64,000 bases of DNA. It comes from Ignavibacteriales bacterium (GTDB taxonomy: Bacteria > Bacteroidota > Ignavibacteria > Ignavibacteriales > Ignavibacteriaceae). Under the pieces are notes generated by a model. It saw only the letters and a list, made by a program, of their open reading frames with translations, ran no database searches and was not told the DNA's origin. This document shows positions 9,901 to 18,060 of the stretch, piece by piece (position 1 is the stretch's first letter; each line of letters opens with the position of its first letter). The position numbers and the translations under genes were made by a program. Location of the stretch: positions 124,001 through 188,000 of the forward strand of contig DPRR01000019.1 in assembly GCA_003538625.1 (NCBI GenBank), in the 5' to 3' direction.

Positions 9901-10531
9901 TGGCTGGGCTTATGATATTGGTTACGGTGGATTGGATCACGTAATTGCGTCAGGAAAGAATGTAAACATTTTAGTGCTTGATACCGAAGTTTACTCTAAT
10001 ACAGGCGGACAGTGTTCAAAATCTACTCCGCGTGCTGCAGTTGCAAAATTTGCCGCTGCCGGTAAACCAGGAGCTAAAAAAGATCTGGGACTAATGGCAA
10101 TGAGTTATGGAAATGTTTACGTTGCTAAAGTTGCAATGGGTGCAAATGATCAGCATACACTTAGAGCTTTTCTTGAAGCTGAGGCTTATGATGGTCCTTC
10201 ACTGATTATTGCTTACAGCCATTGTATTGCACATGGAATAAATATGGGAACTGCAATGCAAAATCAAAAAGCTGCTGTTGATTCGGGACATTGGCCATTA
10301 TTCCGCTATCATCCAGATCTTGAAAAAGAAGGAAAGAATCCATTTAAACTTGATTCTAAAGGTTTGAAAATTCCATTGAAAGATTATGCTTACATGGAAA
10401 CAAGATATAAGATGTTAACAAAATCTCATCCGGCAGAAGCAGCTGCACTGATAAAAGAAGCACAGGAAGATGTTGTGAAAAAATGGCATCAGTATGAAAG
10501 ACTTGCGGCTTATGAACCGGAGAAACAATAA
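6950..10531 (+). CDS. nifJ: Pyruvate:ferredoxin (flavodoxin) oxidoreductase, single-chain
   Basis: Interconverts pyruvate + CoA and acetyl-CoA + CO2 with two electrons to ferredoxin. The 1193 residues match the fused single-chain enzyme. In order: a pyruvate-binding domain I with a TPSS loop (IYPITPSSNMGEW near residue 24), domains II-III, a two-cluster ferredoxin domain (CIQCNKCVMVCPH near 693 and CTGCGLCVDVCPA near 752), the proximal cluster ligands CSGCG near 825 and the TPP-binding region with GGDGWAYDIGYGG near 983. All cluster cysteines I expect are present. It could run in the oxidative direction in fermentation or reductively in CO2 fixation; the sequence does not tell. No clear Shine-Dalgarno site precedes the ATG, which is common in this phylum. 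Confidence 0.97.
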   Translation: MDRKKVTIDGNEAAAYVAYNTNEVIAIYPITPSSNMGEWCDAWAAVNKKNIWGMVPSVSELQSEGGASGSVHGALQTGALTTTFTASQGLLLMIPNMFKIAGELTSTVFHVSARSIAAAALSIFGDHSDVMATRSTGFALLSSNSVQEVMDFALIAQAATLEARIPFIHFFDGFRTSHEVMKIEQLTKEDMMTMLDEDLIIAHRNRGLTPDRPVMRGTAQNPDVYFQGRETVNPFYNACPAIVQKQMDKFAKLTGRQYNLFDYVGAPDAEKVIIMMGSGCEAAEETVDYLISKGEKVGLLKVRLYRPFSLEHFIKALPKTTKSIAVLDRTKEPGSGGEPLYLDVVNAISEKYMAGELQFAFPKIVGGRYGLSSKEFTPAMVNSVFDNLSKDKPKAHFTVGIIEDVTHTSLDFDQTFSVESEETFRGKFYGLGADGTVGANKNSIKIIGEGTDYFAQGYFVYDSKKSGSTTVSHLRFGPKEIKSTYLINKARFIACHQQVFLEQWDMLKDASEGATFLLNTKVDKEHVWDSLPEKVQKDLMSKKMKFWIIDAYKVGEETGMGVRINTIMQTCFFAISNIFPQEKAIGMIKDSIKKTYGAKGDKIVQMNFDAVDKTVANLFEVTVPNKITSNKQMQPPVSGNAPDFVKEVTARIIAGEGDLLPVSKMPVDGTFPLTTTRWEKRNIALEVPVWDMETCIQCNKCVMVCPHATIRAKIYDEKDLAGAPATFKSTKFKSKDYGEGLYYSLQVAVEDCTGCGLCVDVCPAKNKKETKLKAINMAEQIPIREQERANWDFFFNIPDLDRKVVAVSKVKDSQFLEPLFEFSGACSGCGETPYVKLVSQLFGDRTIIANATGCSSIYGGNLPTTPWASNKDGRGPAWSNSLFEDNAEFGYGFRLAIDNHNLQAKDLLKRFASEVGNDLVDAIINANQKDEAEIYEQRERVAALKNKLNDILKTGANGKTSDLKHLLSLADYLVKKSVWIMGGDGWAYDIGYGGLDHVIASGKNVNILVLDTEVYSNTGGQCSKSTPRAAVAKFAAAGKPGAKKDLGLMAMSYGNVYVAKVAMGANDQHTLRAFLEAEAYDGPSLIIAYSHCIAHGINMGTAMQNQKAAVDSGHWPLFRYHPDLEKEGKNPFKLDSKGLKIPLKDYAYMETRYKMLTKSHPAEAAALIKEAQEDVVKKWHQYERLAAYEPEKQ

Positions 10532-10542
10532 TTAAATACATT

Positions 10543-10597
10543 TGTCATTCCGTTTATAACGGTCTTCAAAATAATGTATTCAATAGACGGAATGACA
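10543..10597. repeat. TGTCATTCC-type inverted repeat
   Basis: A perfect 11-bp inverted repeat, TGTCATTCCGT at 10543-10553 and ACGGAATGACA at 10587-10597, encloses 33 bases between nifJ and the next gene. There is no T run, so it is not a standard terminator. It could be a transcript-end stabiliser or a dispersed palindromic repeat. Confidence 0.6.
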
Positions 10598-10640
10598 ATT
10601 AGTTAAATTTTGAAAATTAGAATTAGTTAAGGAAAATAAA

Positions 10641-11630
10641 ATGGATATCACAACAACGTACTTAGGATTAAAACTAAAATCCCCTATCGTTTGTTCTGCC
10701 GGACCTTTGTCTGAAAAAATTTCCAACATTCGTGAAATGGAAGATGCCGGTGCAGGTGCGGTCGTTCTTTACTCAATATTTGAAGAACAAATTGAACACG
10801 ATGAATTGGAACTTGATTTTCGCACCTCTGACCATACAGAAAGCTATGCTGAGGCTACATCATATTTACCTACACCTTTTGAATTTAAGCTTGGTCCGGA
10901 TGAATATTTAAATCACATTCGCAAAGCAAAAGAAGCTGTTAATATTCCAATCATAGCAAGCTTAAATGGTAAATCCATCGGCGGATGGACGGACTACGCC
11001 AAGAAGATGGAACAAGCAGGTGCAGATGCACTTGAATTAAATATTTATCTGCTTCCTACAGATTTTAAAAAATCCGGAAGCGATATAGAAAAAATATATT
11101 TAGATATTGTTAAAGCTGTTAAATCAACTGTTAAAATTCCTATTGCTGTTAAGATGCACCCTTTCTTCAGTTCAACTAGTTTTATGGCATCAGAATTAAG
11201 CAAAGCCGGTGCTGATGGCCTGGTTATGTTTAATAGATTTTATCAGCCGGATATTGATCTGGAAAAACTTGAAGTTGTTCCAAATGTAATTTTAAGTACG
11301 CCTATGGCTATGAGATTACCTTTGAGATGGATTGCAATGATGTACGGCAGAATTAATGCTGATCTTGCTGCAACAAGCGGAATTTATTCTGCTGAAGATG
11401 TTCTTAAAATGGTGATGGCAGGTGCAAAGGTTACTCAAATGCTTTCTGCACTTTTAAAATTTGGTATTGGTCACATTGCAGACGTAACAACAAATTTAAA
11501 AGCATGGATGGAAGAAAAAGAATACCAATCAATCGATCAGATGCGCGGAAGTATGAGCTATATGAATGTTGATGATCCTGCAAGTTTTGAAAGAGCAAAT
11601 TATATGAAAGTTCTTCAATCTTATAAATAA
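10641..11630 (+). CDS. Dihydroorotate dehydrogenase-like flavoprotein
   Basis: A 329-residue FMN-binding TIM-barrel protein of the dihydroorotate dehydrogenase superfamily. The N-terminal LGLKLKSPIVCSAGPL and the strands IPIIASLNG, ADALELNIY and IPIAVKMHP follow the fold. The substrate loop that reads NxSCPN in true class 1 enzymes is here NIYLLPTD, so the catalytic Cys and partner Asn are missing; a role in pyrimidine synthesis is unlikely. This DHOD-like family is, to my knowledge, often found next to nifJ-type oxidoreductases in related bacteria, and here it follows nifJ by about 110 bases on the same strand. An AAGGAAAA ribosome site precedes the ATG. The real substrate is unknown. Confidence 0.85.
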   Translation: MDITTTYLGLKLKSPIVCSAGPLSEKISNIREMEDAGAGAVVLYSIFEEQIEHDELELDFRTSDHTESYAEATSYLPTPFEFKLGPDEYLNHIRKAKEAVNIPIIASLNGKSIGGWTDYAKKMEQAGADALELNIYLLPTDFKKSGSDIEKIYLDIVKAVKSTVKIPIAVKMHPFFSSTSFMASELSKAGADGLVMFNRFYQPDIDLEKLEVVPNVILSTPMAMRLPLRWIAMMYGRINADLAATSGIYSAEDVLKMVMAGAKVTQMLSALLKFGIGHIADVTTNLKAWMEEKEYQSIDQMRGSMSYMNVDDPASFERANYMKVLQSYK

Positions 11631-12047
11631 AAGACAAGGGTTTTTGTTCTTAAATTTTTTGTTTTGTTGTTATTAAAACTGTCATCCCGAGCGGAGCTGA
11701 AGGAGAGAAAACTTAGTAGTAACTAATTTTTTAATAGTCCCATAATTACGCTCAGGTGACAATAAAATTTCATCCATTGCCGGATTAGTCTCAGAGGAGA
11801 ATCCTGATCATTTTTGAAGCAGAATGCGACTCAACCGGCAATGGATTTTTTAATATCTTTTCTTTTATCATCTCGAATCCGACTTCAGTCGGTGAGAAAT
11901 CTTCATAGTTTAGTGTACAAGGATAACTCCTCCCTTCAGTCATAAATATGACTATACCGATTAAAATTTCATAATTGTGATTCCCACCAAATTGCAATTG
12001 AACTTATCTCCATATCTTTTGTTTCCAATAAAAAACAATTAAGAACC
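11631..12047. repeat. Repeat-rich intergenic region with a long hairpin
   Basis: About 415 bases without a credible gene. TGTCATCCCGAGCGGAG near 11680 is a dispersed-repeat motif. ATCCATTGCCGG at 11772-11783 pairs perfectly with CCGGCAATGGAT at 11835-11846, followed by a T run, so this 75-base palindrome could end the upstream transcript. The rest (11880-12000) has GACTTCAGTC and similar small palindromes. A 68-codon minus-strand frame here looks repeat-derived. Confidence 0.55.
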
Positions 12048-13190
12048 ATGGCTTTATTCTTTATAATATTTTTGACTGTCTATACTGCGGTTAACTCGTA
12101 CGTGTTTATTCGCGGCTGGCAGGTAATTTCATCATATCCAATCTTAAAACCGGTATATGCTGTTTTATTTATTATAATTGCTTACGGTTACGTAATAGCA
12201 AAAGTGCTGTATAAATATTTATCTCCCCTTGCTTACGATATTATACTTGGTGTTGGTGCGATATGGTTTGCTTTTCTGGCGTATTTTATTCTTTCATTAT
12301 TGTTTATAGATATAATCAGATTATTAAACAGTTGGTTTCATTTTTTCCCTTCAGTCATTACAAACAATTATGAGAGTGCAAAAAGGATTACAGCAATTAT
12401 TGTAATTGCTTTGGTTGGATTAATAGTTTTTCTTGGAAACTTAAACAAACGGAATATTGAGATTAGAAACCTTGAAATAACAATTCCAAAGGGTGATAGT
12501 AAACTTGATGAACTAAATATAGTAATGGCTTCTGATATTCACCTCTCCCCTATTGACGGTGAAAGATTACTTGTTAGAATTGTGGATAAGATAAACTCGC
12601 TAAATCCCGATATCATTCTACTTGCGGGAGACATTGTGGATGATAAAGCAGAGGTTTTAGACGAACGTGGAATCGGAGAAGCTTTCAGAAAATTAAAATC
12701 TAAATACGGAGTTTACTCAATAAACGGTAATCATGAATTTATTAATGAAGTAGAATCCTGTGTCCGCTACGCGGAAAAGTTTGGAATAAAATTTTTACGC
12801 GATAATTATACGATGATCGATAATGGTTTTTATCTTATTGGAAGAGAAGATAGTTCAATGCCGCAGTTTATCGGTAAGCAAAGAAAATCACTTGAAGAAA
12901 TTGTTAAAAATATTCCGGTTAATTATCCTAAGATTTTATTAGATCACACTCCATTTAAACTTGAACAAGCTCAACAGAATAATATTGATTTGCAGCTTTC
13001 CGGTCATACTCATCACGGGCAAATATGGCCGGCTAACTTAATAACAAAAATGATTTATGAAATTAGCTGGGGTTACAAGAAAAAAGGTAATACACATTAC
13101 TACGTATCTTCCGGTGCAGGTACGTGGGGTCCGCCAGTAAGAACCGGTAGCAGTTCTGAGATAGTAAATATCAAAGTGAAATTTAAATGA
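12048..13190 (+). CDS. Membrane-anchored metallophosphoesterase
   Basis: A 380-residue protein with about four to five N-terminal membrane helices (roughly residues 1-20, 28-50, 60-95 and 115-135) and a C-terminal calcineurin-like phosphoesterase domain. The metal-binding motifs are all present: ASDIHLSP near 163, LLAGDIVDD near 196, NGNHEF near 227, and SGHTHHGQIWP near 323. This architecture is that of YkuE/YaeI-like enzymes, some of which act on lipid A precursors or phospholipids at the membrane face; the substrate here is unknown. Transcribed alone after a repeat region; the next gene is 490 bases away. Confidence 0.87.
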   Translation: MALFFIIFLTVYTAVNSYVFIRGWQVISSYPILKPVYAVLFIIIAYGYVIAKVLYKYLSPLAYDIILGVGAIWFAFLAYFILSLLFIDIIRLLNSWFHFFPSVITNNYESAKRITAIIVIALVGLIVFLGNLNKRNIEIRNLEITIPKGDSKLDELNIVMASDIHLSPIDGERLLVRIVDKINSLNPDIILLAGDIVDDKAEVLDERGIGEAFRKLKSKYGVYSINGNHEFINEVESCVRYAEKFGIKFLRDNYTMIDNGFYLIGREDSSMPQFIGKQRKSLEEIVKNIPVNYPKILLDHTPFKLEQAQQNNIDLQLSGHTHHGQIWPANLITKMIYEISWGYKKKGNTHYYVSSGAGTWGPPVRTGSSSEIVNIKVKFK

Positions 13191-13680
13191 AATCTGTATT
13201 AACCCGAATCATTCAAATTATTTGACAGCAAACAACTGTTAAGAGCGCCCAAATAAATTTTTCTTTTATTTCAACATTCCCACATAAAGTGCTGTACAAT
13301 TATATCGCGGCATAATAATAGTTACAAAAGATATTTATTAATAATTGATGGCTATTCAAAAAATAATTTTATAGTTTCACATATATAAATCAGGGAGAGT
13401 ACTGCTTAACTATTTCCACAGTCCTGCCTGACAAATAAAACATATTTTAGATTAAAAAAGATTTTTTTAACGGTATATAATCATAACTAGATTATCTCTT
13501 GTAGGAAAATTTTCACGGGAGAATTTTCTTTTGAGAGGGGAGCAATAAGTGCTTAAGCATTTCACGGCTAAGGTTACTGGTTTTTATTGGGAATACCTCC
13601 CCTGCCTGTTTAAAACCACATCCATTTCATCAGTTCATAAATTAATTTATAATATTAAACTTTATTAGTGGGAGATAGCT
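13191..13680 (+). other. 490-base gene-free region with a structured-looking leader
   Basis: No open frame is plausible. Between 13500 and 13605 the sequence can fold in several ways. GAAAATT and AATTTTC form an arm at about 13505-13528. AGGGGAG at 13536-13542 pairs with CTCCCCT at 13597-13603. Within this second stem lie a TGCTTAAGCA hairpin (13550-13559) and a GGTTA...ATACC arm (13572-13597). A closing stem around two inner arms just upstream of a regulated-looking exoprotein gene suggests a cis-acting RNA. I could not match it to a riboswitch class I know. The 13200-13490 part shows nothing further. Confidence 0.4.
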
Positions 13681-16392
13681 ATGCAAAAAAACTTTTACAT
13701 ATTTCTTTTTGTAATCTTAGTTATTACAAGTGAATTGACTTCTGTATATGGGCAGTGGACTGGCTGGGCTTATCGAAGGACAATAGCAGTTGATAATAAT
13801 AGCGGCTCTACTTTGACTGATTTTCAAGTTAAAATTAGTTTGAACAGTTCAAACTTTACATTTGCGCATGCAAAAAGCGATGGCAGCGATTTGAGGATAA
13901 CCTCATCTGATGGTATCACAGAATTACCTTTCTGGATTGAATCCTGGAATGCCGTAGATGCACAAGCTAACATTTGGGTTAAAGTGCCAAGTATTCCTAA
14001 TACAGGAACAACCATTTATTTGTATTATGGCAATACTTCAGCCACCGCTTCAAGCAATGGAACAAATACATTTAATTTTTTTGATGATTTTTCAACTTAT
14101 GATGTTTCTGGTCAAAACTGGATAAGACGTCTTGAATACATTTCAAGTAACTGGGGACCCAGTTATGTTCCACACGACTGGAAGTATGTATCTGAAATGC
14201 AGCAGGGTGCTTTGTACTATGCCATTGAAAGAGTTCAAAATGGATGGTCAATAGAATCTCTGGACGCACAGATCGAGCAGGAATTTAACTATATACATTC
14301 ACAAATAAATCCAAATGGAACCGTAATAGCTGATTCATACCTAACTGCTGAACCGCAATATTGTTATGGTCTTATATTATCAAACTTGTCATTAGGTTAT
14401 TTGTATTTCAAAACAATTAATCCCACACTCTCAACCAGGTGTTATAACGATATGGTTCTGGTCTTTAATTATCTAAGGGTAACATATCCAAACGTCAGCA
14501 CCGTTACTGACTTAGGAGGATTTGGGTGGTTGCTAGTCGGATACAGCAATGCCTGGAAAGCATTTACTGATTATGGAAACACCACCAGTGCGAGTCAGGC
14601 AGTAACATTAGTTCAAAGTTATACTACTACATTCATCAGCAATCAAGATGGCAGTGGTTACTGGAATGGTGTATCGGGGATTCAAGAGAATTTGAAAAGA
14701 AATTTTGGAATGCTTAAGGCTTATGATGTAACAGGGAATTCGTCATATCTAACAGCAGTAAAGAATAACATAGACTATATACTTGCAAACCACTGGATTT
14801 CATCAAATGGCGGATTAGAATGGTACGCAGATCCTGGTGCGTCAGATCATTTTTATGAATGTCATCAGCAGTGGTTTATGATTGCAGTAAAGATGCTATA
14901 TGATAAATCTGGTGGCGCATATGATTATCTGACTCAGGGACTTGCTGCTTGGCATTTCCTAACTGATAACAACTATACCAACATAGATATGTATGTTCAT
15001 AATTATGTAAATCATAATGCATTCTTTAGTTATCGTCAGATAACATCTGGGGGTACAATTCAGGCTGATTCATGGAAAGGTTCATATGAAATAGGAACTG
15101 CCTTATGGGGTATGGCATTAAATTATAATTGGGTCTCCAATTATCAGTCTTCACATTCAGCTCAGGCTTATAACTATCTGGATATGATGGTCAAACAAAT
15201 TAAGAATACACCTACAAACAGAGGCTATTTTACTCCAGGTACTTTTTATCCAAGTAGTACAATATGGAGCAGGGTTGGAAGTCCAAATGCAACAATTATC
15301 CAGGATAATGGAAATAATGTATTGAGCTTAATTGGTGGTGCTGAACATTTTGTGTACATTGCTTCAATTGCCAAGAGTTTTAACAATTTCATATTTGAAA
15401 CAAAAGTCAATATTACTTATGATCTTAATAACTCTTGTACTCCTGAAATAGCATTTCGATATTCTAATAATGACAACACTTATATTACTATGCTTCGAGG
15501 TGAAGCACAAAATGATTTATTCATCAGAAGATATCAGGGAGGCGTTCAGACCAATACAACTTATCCTACATATAATTTCACAGCTAACCACTATTATAAA
15601 TATAAAATATCAGCCAGCAATACAATATTAATCCAATATTTAGATGATACCTTAGTCAGAACATGGAATGATGTAGGATCAGGTATTTCAAGTGGCGGTA
15701 TCGGTCTTGGCAACTATGGAGATAATTCTCACCCTGTCTATTACGATGATGTGCGTATACGCAGTTATGCAACTGTTGAACCAACAGCAACTGTCGGAAA
15801 TGAGATTGCAAATCCGTTACCTGTAGAACTTTCATCTTTTTCAGCTTCAATTATAGGTTCATCAGTTAAATTAAATTGGAGAACTGAAACTGAAGTAAAT
15901 AATTATGGATTTGAGATAGAACGCAAAGTCGGCAGTGGGCAATCCTCAGTCGGCAACTTTGAGAAGATAGGATTTGTGAACGGTAATGGAAATTCCAATT
16001 CGCCGAAGAGTTATTCCTTTGAGGATAATGGCTTAACACCCGGAGAATATTCATACAGAATAAAACAGATTGATAATGACGGACAGTTTGAATACTCAAA
16101 AACTATTGAAGTGGATTTTAATTCGCCTAAGTTATTTGAGCTGAGTCAGAACTATCCTAATCCATTTAATCCAAAGACCACGATACGTTTCAGTATTCCG
16201 GAAGCAGGAAATGTTAAGATTTCGCTTTACAATCCGTTGGGTCAGGAAGTTAGCACGATATTAAATGAGGTTAGAGAATCAGGAACACATATTGTTAACT
16301 TTGATGCAAGCGAGTTAAACAGCGGAATGTACATTTACAAACTTGAATCAGGTTCGTTTATCCAAACAAGGAAAATGATTTTGTTGAAATAA
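13681..16392 (+). CDS. T9SS-exported DUF2341 protein with central helical-repeat and LamG-like domains
   Basis: A 903-residue exported protein. Order: signal peptide (about 1-25), DUF2341 domain (about 26-150; GWAYRRTIAVDN, IYLYYGNTSA), a central region (about 150-510) rich in aromatic residues and helical repeats (LGYLYFKTINPT, AYDVTGNSSYLTAVKN, IGTALWGMALNYN) that recalls alpha/alpha-barrel polysaccharide-processing enzymes, a LamG/laminin-type beta-sandwich (about 520-690), a linker PVELSSFSASIIGSSVKLNW of FN3 type, and the T9SS type A sorting domain (QNYPNPFNPKTTIRF to RKMILLK). GGGAG precedes the ATG. A glycan-binding or glycan-degrading role is inferred from the architecture only; I could not identify catalytic residues. 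The tail is nearly identical to that of the next gene. Confidence 0.75.
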   Translation: MQKNFYIFLFVILVITSELTSVYGQWTGWAYRRTIAVDNNSGSTLTDFQVKISLNSSNFTFAHAKSDGSDLRITSSDGITELPFWIESWNAVDAQANIWVKVPSIPNTGTTIYLYYGNTSATASSNGTNTFNFFDDFSTYDVSGQNWIRRLEYISSNWGPSYVPHDWKYVSEMQQGALYYAIERVQNGWSIESLDAQIEQEFNYIHSQINPNGTVIADSYLTAEPQYCYGLILSNLSLGYLYFKTINPTLSTRCYNDMVLVFNYLRVTYPNVSTVTDLGGFGWLLVGYSNAWKAFTDYGNTTSASQAVTLVQSYTTTFISNQDGSGYWNGVSGIQENLKRNFGMLKAYDVTGNSSYLTAVKNNIDYILANHWISSNGGLEWYADPGASDHFYECHQQWFMIAVKMLYDKSGGAYDYLTQGLAAWHFLTDNNYTNIDMYVHNYVNHNAFFSYRQITSGGTIQADSWKGSYEIGTALWGMALNYNWVSNYQSSHSAQAYNYLDMMVKQIKNTPTNRGYFTPGTFYPSSTIWSRVGSPNATIIQDNGNNVLSLIGGAEHFVYIASIAKSFNNFIFETKVNITYDLNNSCTPEIAFRYSNNDNTYITMLRGEAQNDLFIRRYQGGVQTNTTYPTYNFTANHYYKYKISASNTILIQYLDDTLVRTWNDVGSGISSGGIGLGNYGDNSHPVYYDDVRIRSYATVEPTATVGNEIANPLPVELSSFSASIIGSSVKLNWRTETEVNNYGFEIERKVGSGQSSVGNFEKIGFVNGNGNSNSPKSYSFEDNGLTPGEYSYRIKQIDNDGQFEYSKTIEVDFNSPKLFELSQNYPNPFNPKTTIRFSIPEAGNVKISLYNPLGQEVSTILNEVRESGTHIVNFDASELNSGMYIYKLESGSFIQTRKMILLK
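16105..16349 (+). repeat. 245-bp direct repeat, copy 1 (T9SS tail)
   Basis: By eye, every base of 16105-16349 matches 17703-17947 (offset 1598), bounded by T/A mismatches at 16104/17703-1 and 16350/17948. It encodes the end of the FN3-like linker and most of the T9SS sorting domain. Weaker similarity extends upstream to about 15885. Confidence 0.85.
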
Positions 16393-16502
16393 AATTGAAT
16401 AGTTTGATTGCTTGCTTTCTACTTATTAGCATATTTGCGGTTAGATTAGTTTAAAAGCTATTCTAATCGCAAATTTGTGAAATATTAAAGAAGATATTTT
16501 AT

Positions 16503-17990
16503 ATGAATAGAAGAAAATTATTCATCCTACATTTAATATTAAGTTTAATTTTTACACTTGGACTACCCGATGTTACAAATGCACAGAACAATGTAATTAT
16601 TATTGTAATGGATGGTGCGGGATGGATTCATACGTTTGGAGCCGGTAATGAATATATTCCACATCTCTATGACGATATGCGGCCTCTTGGAACACTTTAT
16701 ACAAATTTTAGAATCGATTATAATGCAGGAGGTCAAACATTATCTAATCCCGGTCACGCCACTATCGCCACAGGGACCTGGCAAAACATTTTGAATAACG
16801 GCACTCAAAGACCAACGCATCCAACAATTTTTGAATATTATAGGAGTCATTTTTCAGCAACTCAGAATACTTGTTATGTTATTGCTGGTAAAAACAAACT
16901 CAACATTTTAACTTATTCAGATTATGCTGGATATGGGGAACCGTTTGGATCATCCTGGTTAGGAGATAACTTAGCTGATGATGCAACATTAAATAACGTG
17001 GTCTCTATAATGAGTACTATAAAGCCAAATCTTCTGATTGTTAATTTTGCTGATGTAGATCATGCAGGTGATTCTGGAAATTTATCTCTTTATACTGCAG
17101 CAATAACAAATGCTGATAATTATATCTATCAGATTTGGCAAATTATTCAAAGTGGCGTTTACGGATATGATATTAATAACACTACACTCTTTATAACCAA
17201 TGATCACGGACGAAACGATACGATTATGACTGAACATGGTGATGGATGCGAGGGCTGTACTCACATTATGTTATTAGCATTAGGACGAAATGTTGTTCCG
17301 CAATCGATTAATACCACAACATATCAGCGTGATATCGCACCAACAGTTGGTGATTTGTTGGAGTTTCCAACTCCATTTTCACAAGGTCAAAGTTTGTTTG
17401 AGTATTCTCCTCCACTTCCTATTGAGTTAACTTTGTTTACCTCTCGATTATTAATCAATAGCATATTATTGAAATGGGAAACTAAAACTGAAGTAAACAA
17501 TTATGGATTTGAGATTGAACGCAAAGTCGGCAGTGGGCAGTCTTCAGTCGGCAATTATGAAAAAATAGGTTTTGTAAATGGTAATGGAAATTCTAATTCG
17601 CCCAAAAGTTATTCTTATGAGGATAATGCTTTAACACCCGGAAAGTATTCTTATAGATTAAAACAGATTGATAATGACGGACAGTTTGAATACTCAAAAA
17701 CAATTGAAGTGGATTTTAATTCGCCTAAGTTATTTGAGCTGAGTCAGAACTATCCTAATCCATTTAATCCAAAGACCACGATACGTTTCAGTATTCCGGA
17801 AGCAGGAAATGTTAAGATTTCGCTTTACAATCCGTTGGGTCAGGAAGTTAGCACGATATTAAATGAGGTTAGAGAATCAGGAACACATATTGTTAACTTT
17901 GATGCAAGCGAGTTAAACAGCGGAATGTACATTTACAAACTTGAATCTGGTTCATTCATTCAAACACGGAAGATGATACTGCTAAAGTAA
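16503..17990 (+). CDS. T9SS-exported alkaline-phosphatase-superfamily hydrolase
   Basis: A 495-residue secreted protein. After a signal peptide (about 1-27) comes an alkaline phosphatase/phosphodiesterase-like core: VIIIVMDGAGW near residue 31 with the first metal Asp, NPGHATIATGTW near 82 with the likely nucleophile Thr, NFADVDHAGDSG near 180 with Asp and His metal ligands, and FITNDHGRND near 230. From about 305 it has the same FN3-like linker and T9SS sorting domain as the preceding gene. The core fits type I phosphodiesterase, phosphopentomutase-like or sulfatase relatives; the substrate is open. It lies 110 bases after the DUF2341 gene on the same strand and may be co-expressed. Confidence 0.82.
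   Translation: MNRRKLFILHLILSLIFTLGLPDVTNAQNNVIIIVMDGAGWIHTFGAGNEYIPHLYDDMRPLGTLYTNFRIDYNAGGQTLSNPGHATIATGTWQNILNNGTQRPTHPTIFEYYRSHFSATQNTCYVIAGKNKLNILTYSDYAGYGEPFGSSWLGDNLADDATLNNVVSIMSTIKPNLLIVNFADVDHAGDSGNLSLYTAAITNADNYIYQIWQIIQSGVYGYDINNTTLFITNDHGRNDTIMTEHGDGCEGCTHIMLLALGRNVVPQSINTTTYQRDIAPTVGDLLEFPTPFSQGQSLFEYSPPLPIELTLFTSRLLINSILLKWETKTEVNNYGFEIERKVGSGQSSVGNYEKIGFVNGNGNSNSPKSYSYEDNALTPGKYSYRLKQIDNDGQFEYSKTIEVDFNSPKLFELSQNYPNPFNPKTTIRFSIPEAGNVKISLYNPLGQEVSTILNEVRESGTHIVNFDASELNSGMYIYKLESGSFIQTRKMILLK
17703..17947 (+). repeat. 245-bp direct repeat, copy 2 (T9SS tail)
   Basis: Second copy of the block at 16105-16349, in the same reading frame at the 3' end of the phosphatase-like gene. 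The identity includes third codon positions, so it is recent duplication or gene conversion rather than protein-level conservation. Confidence 0.85.
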
Positions 17991-18011
17991 ATCCACCAAA
18001 ATTTAATAATT

Positions 18012-18048
18012 TTACAAACCCAATTACTTCCGGTAATTGGGTTTGTAA
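18012..18048. terminator. Bidirectional hairpin terminator
   Basis: A perfect 15-bp stem (18012-18026 with 18034-18048) with a 7-base loop, flanked by A/T-rich sequence on both sides, lies between two convergent genes. Confidence 0.85.
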
Positions 18049-18060
18049 TTTTAAATCCTA

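Noticed and set aside
10641..11630. True pyrD (dihydroorotate dehydrogenase)
   Set aside because: The catalytic Cys/Ser loop is replaced, so only a DHOD-like label is supported.
11791..11997. 68-codon minus-strand frame in the repeat region
   Set aside because: It spans palindromic repeat sequence, has no ribosome site and no protein-like composition.
13536..13603. c-di-GMP (GEMM) riboswitch upstream of the DUF2341 gene
   Set aside because: A CGGCTAAGG stretch recalls it, but the conserved GGGCAAAC and GACGCAAAGCC parts are missing.
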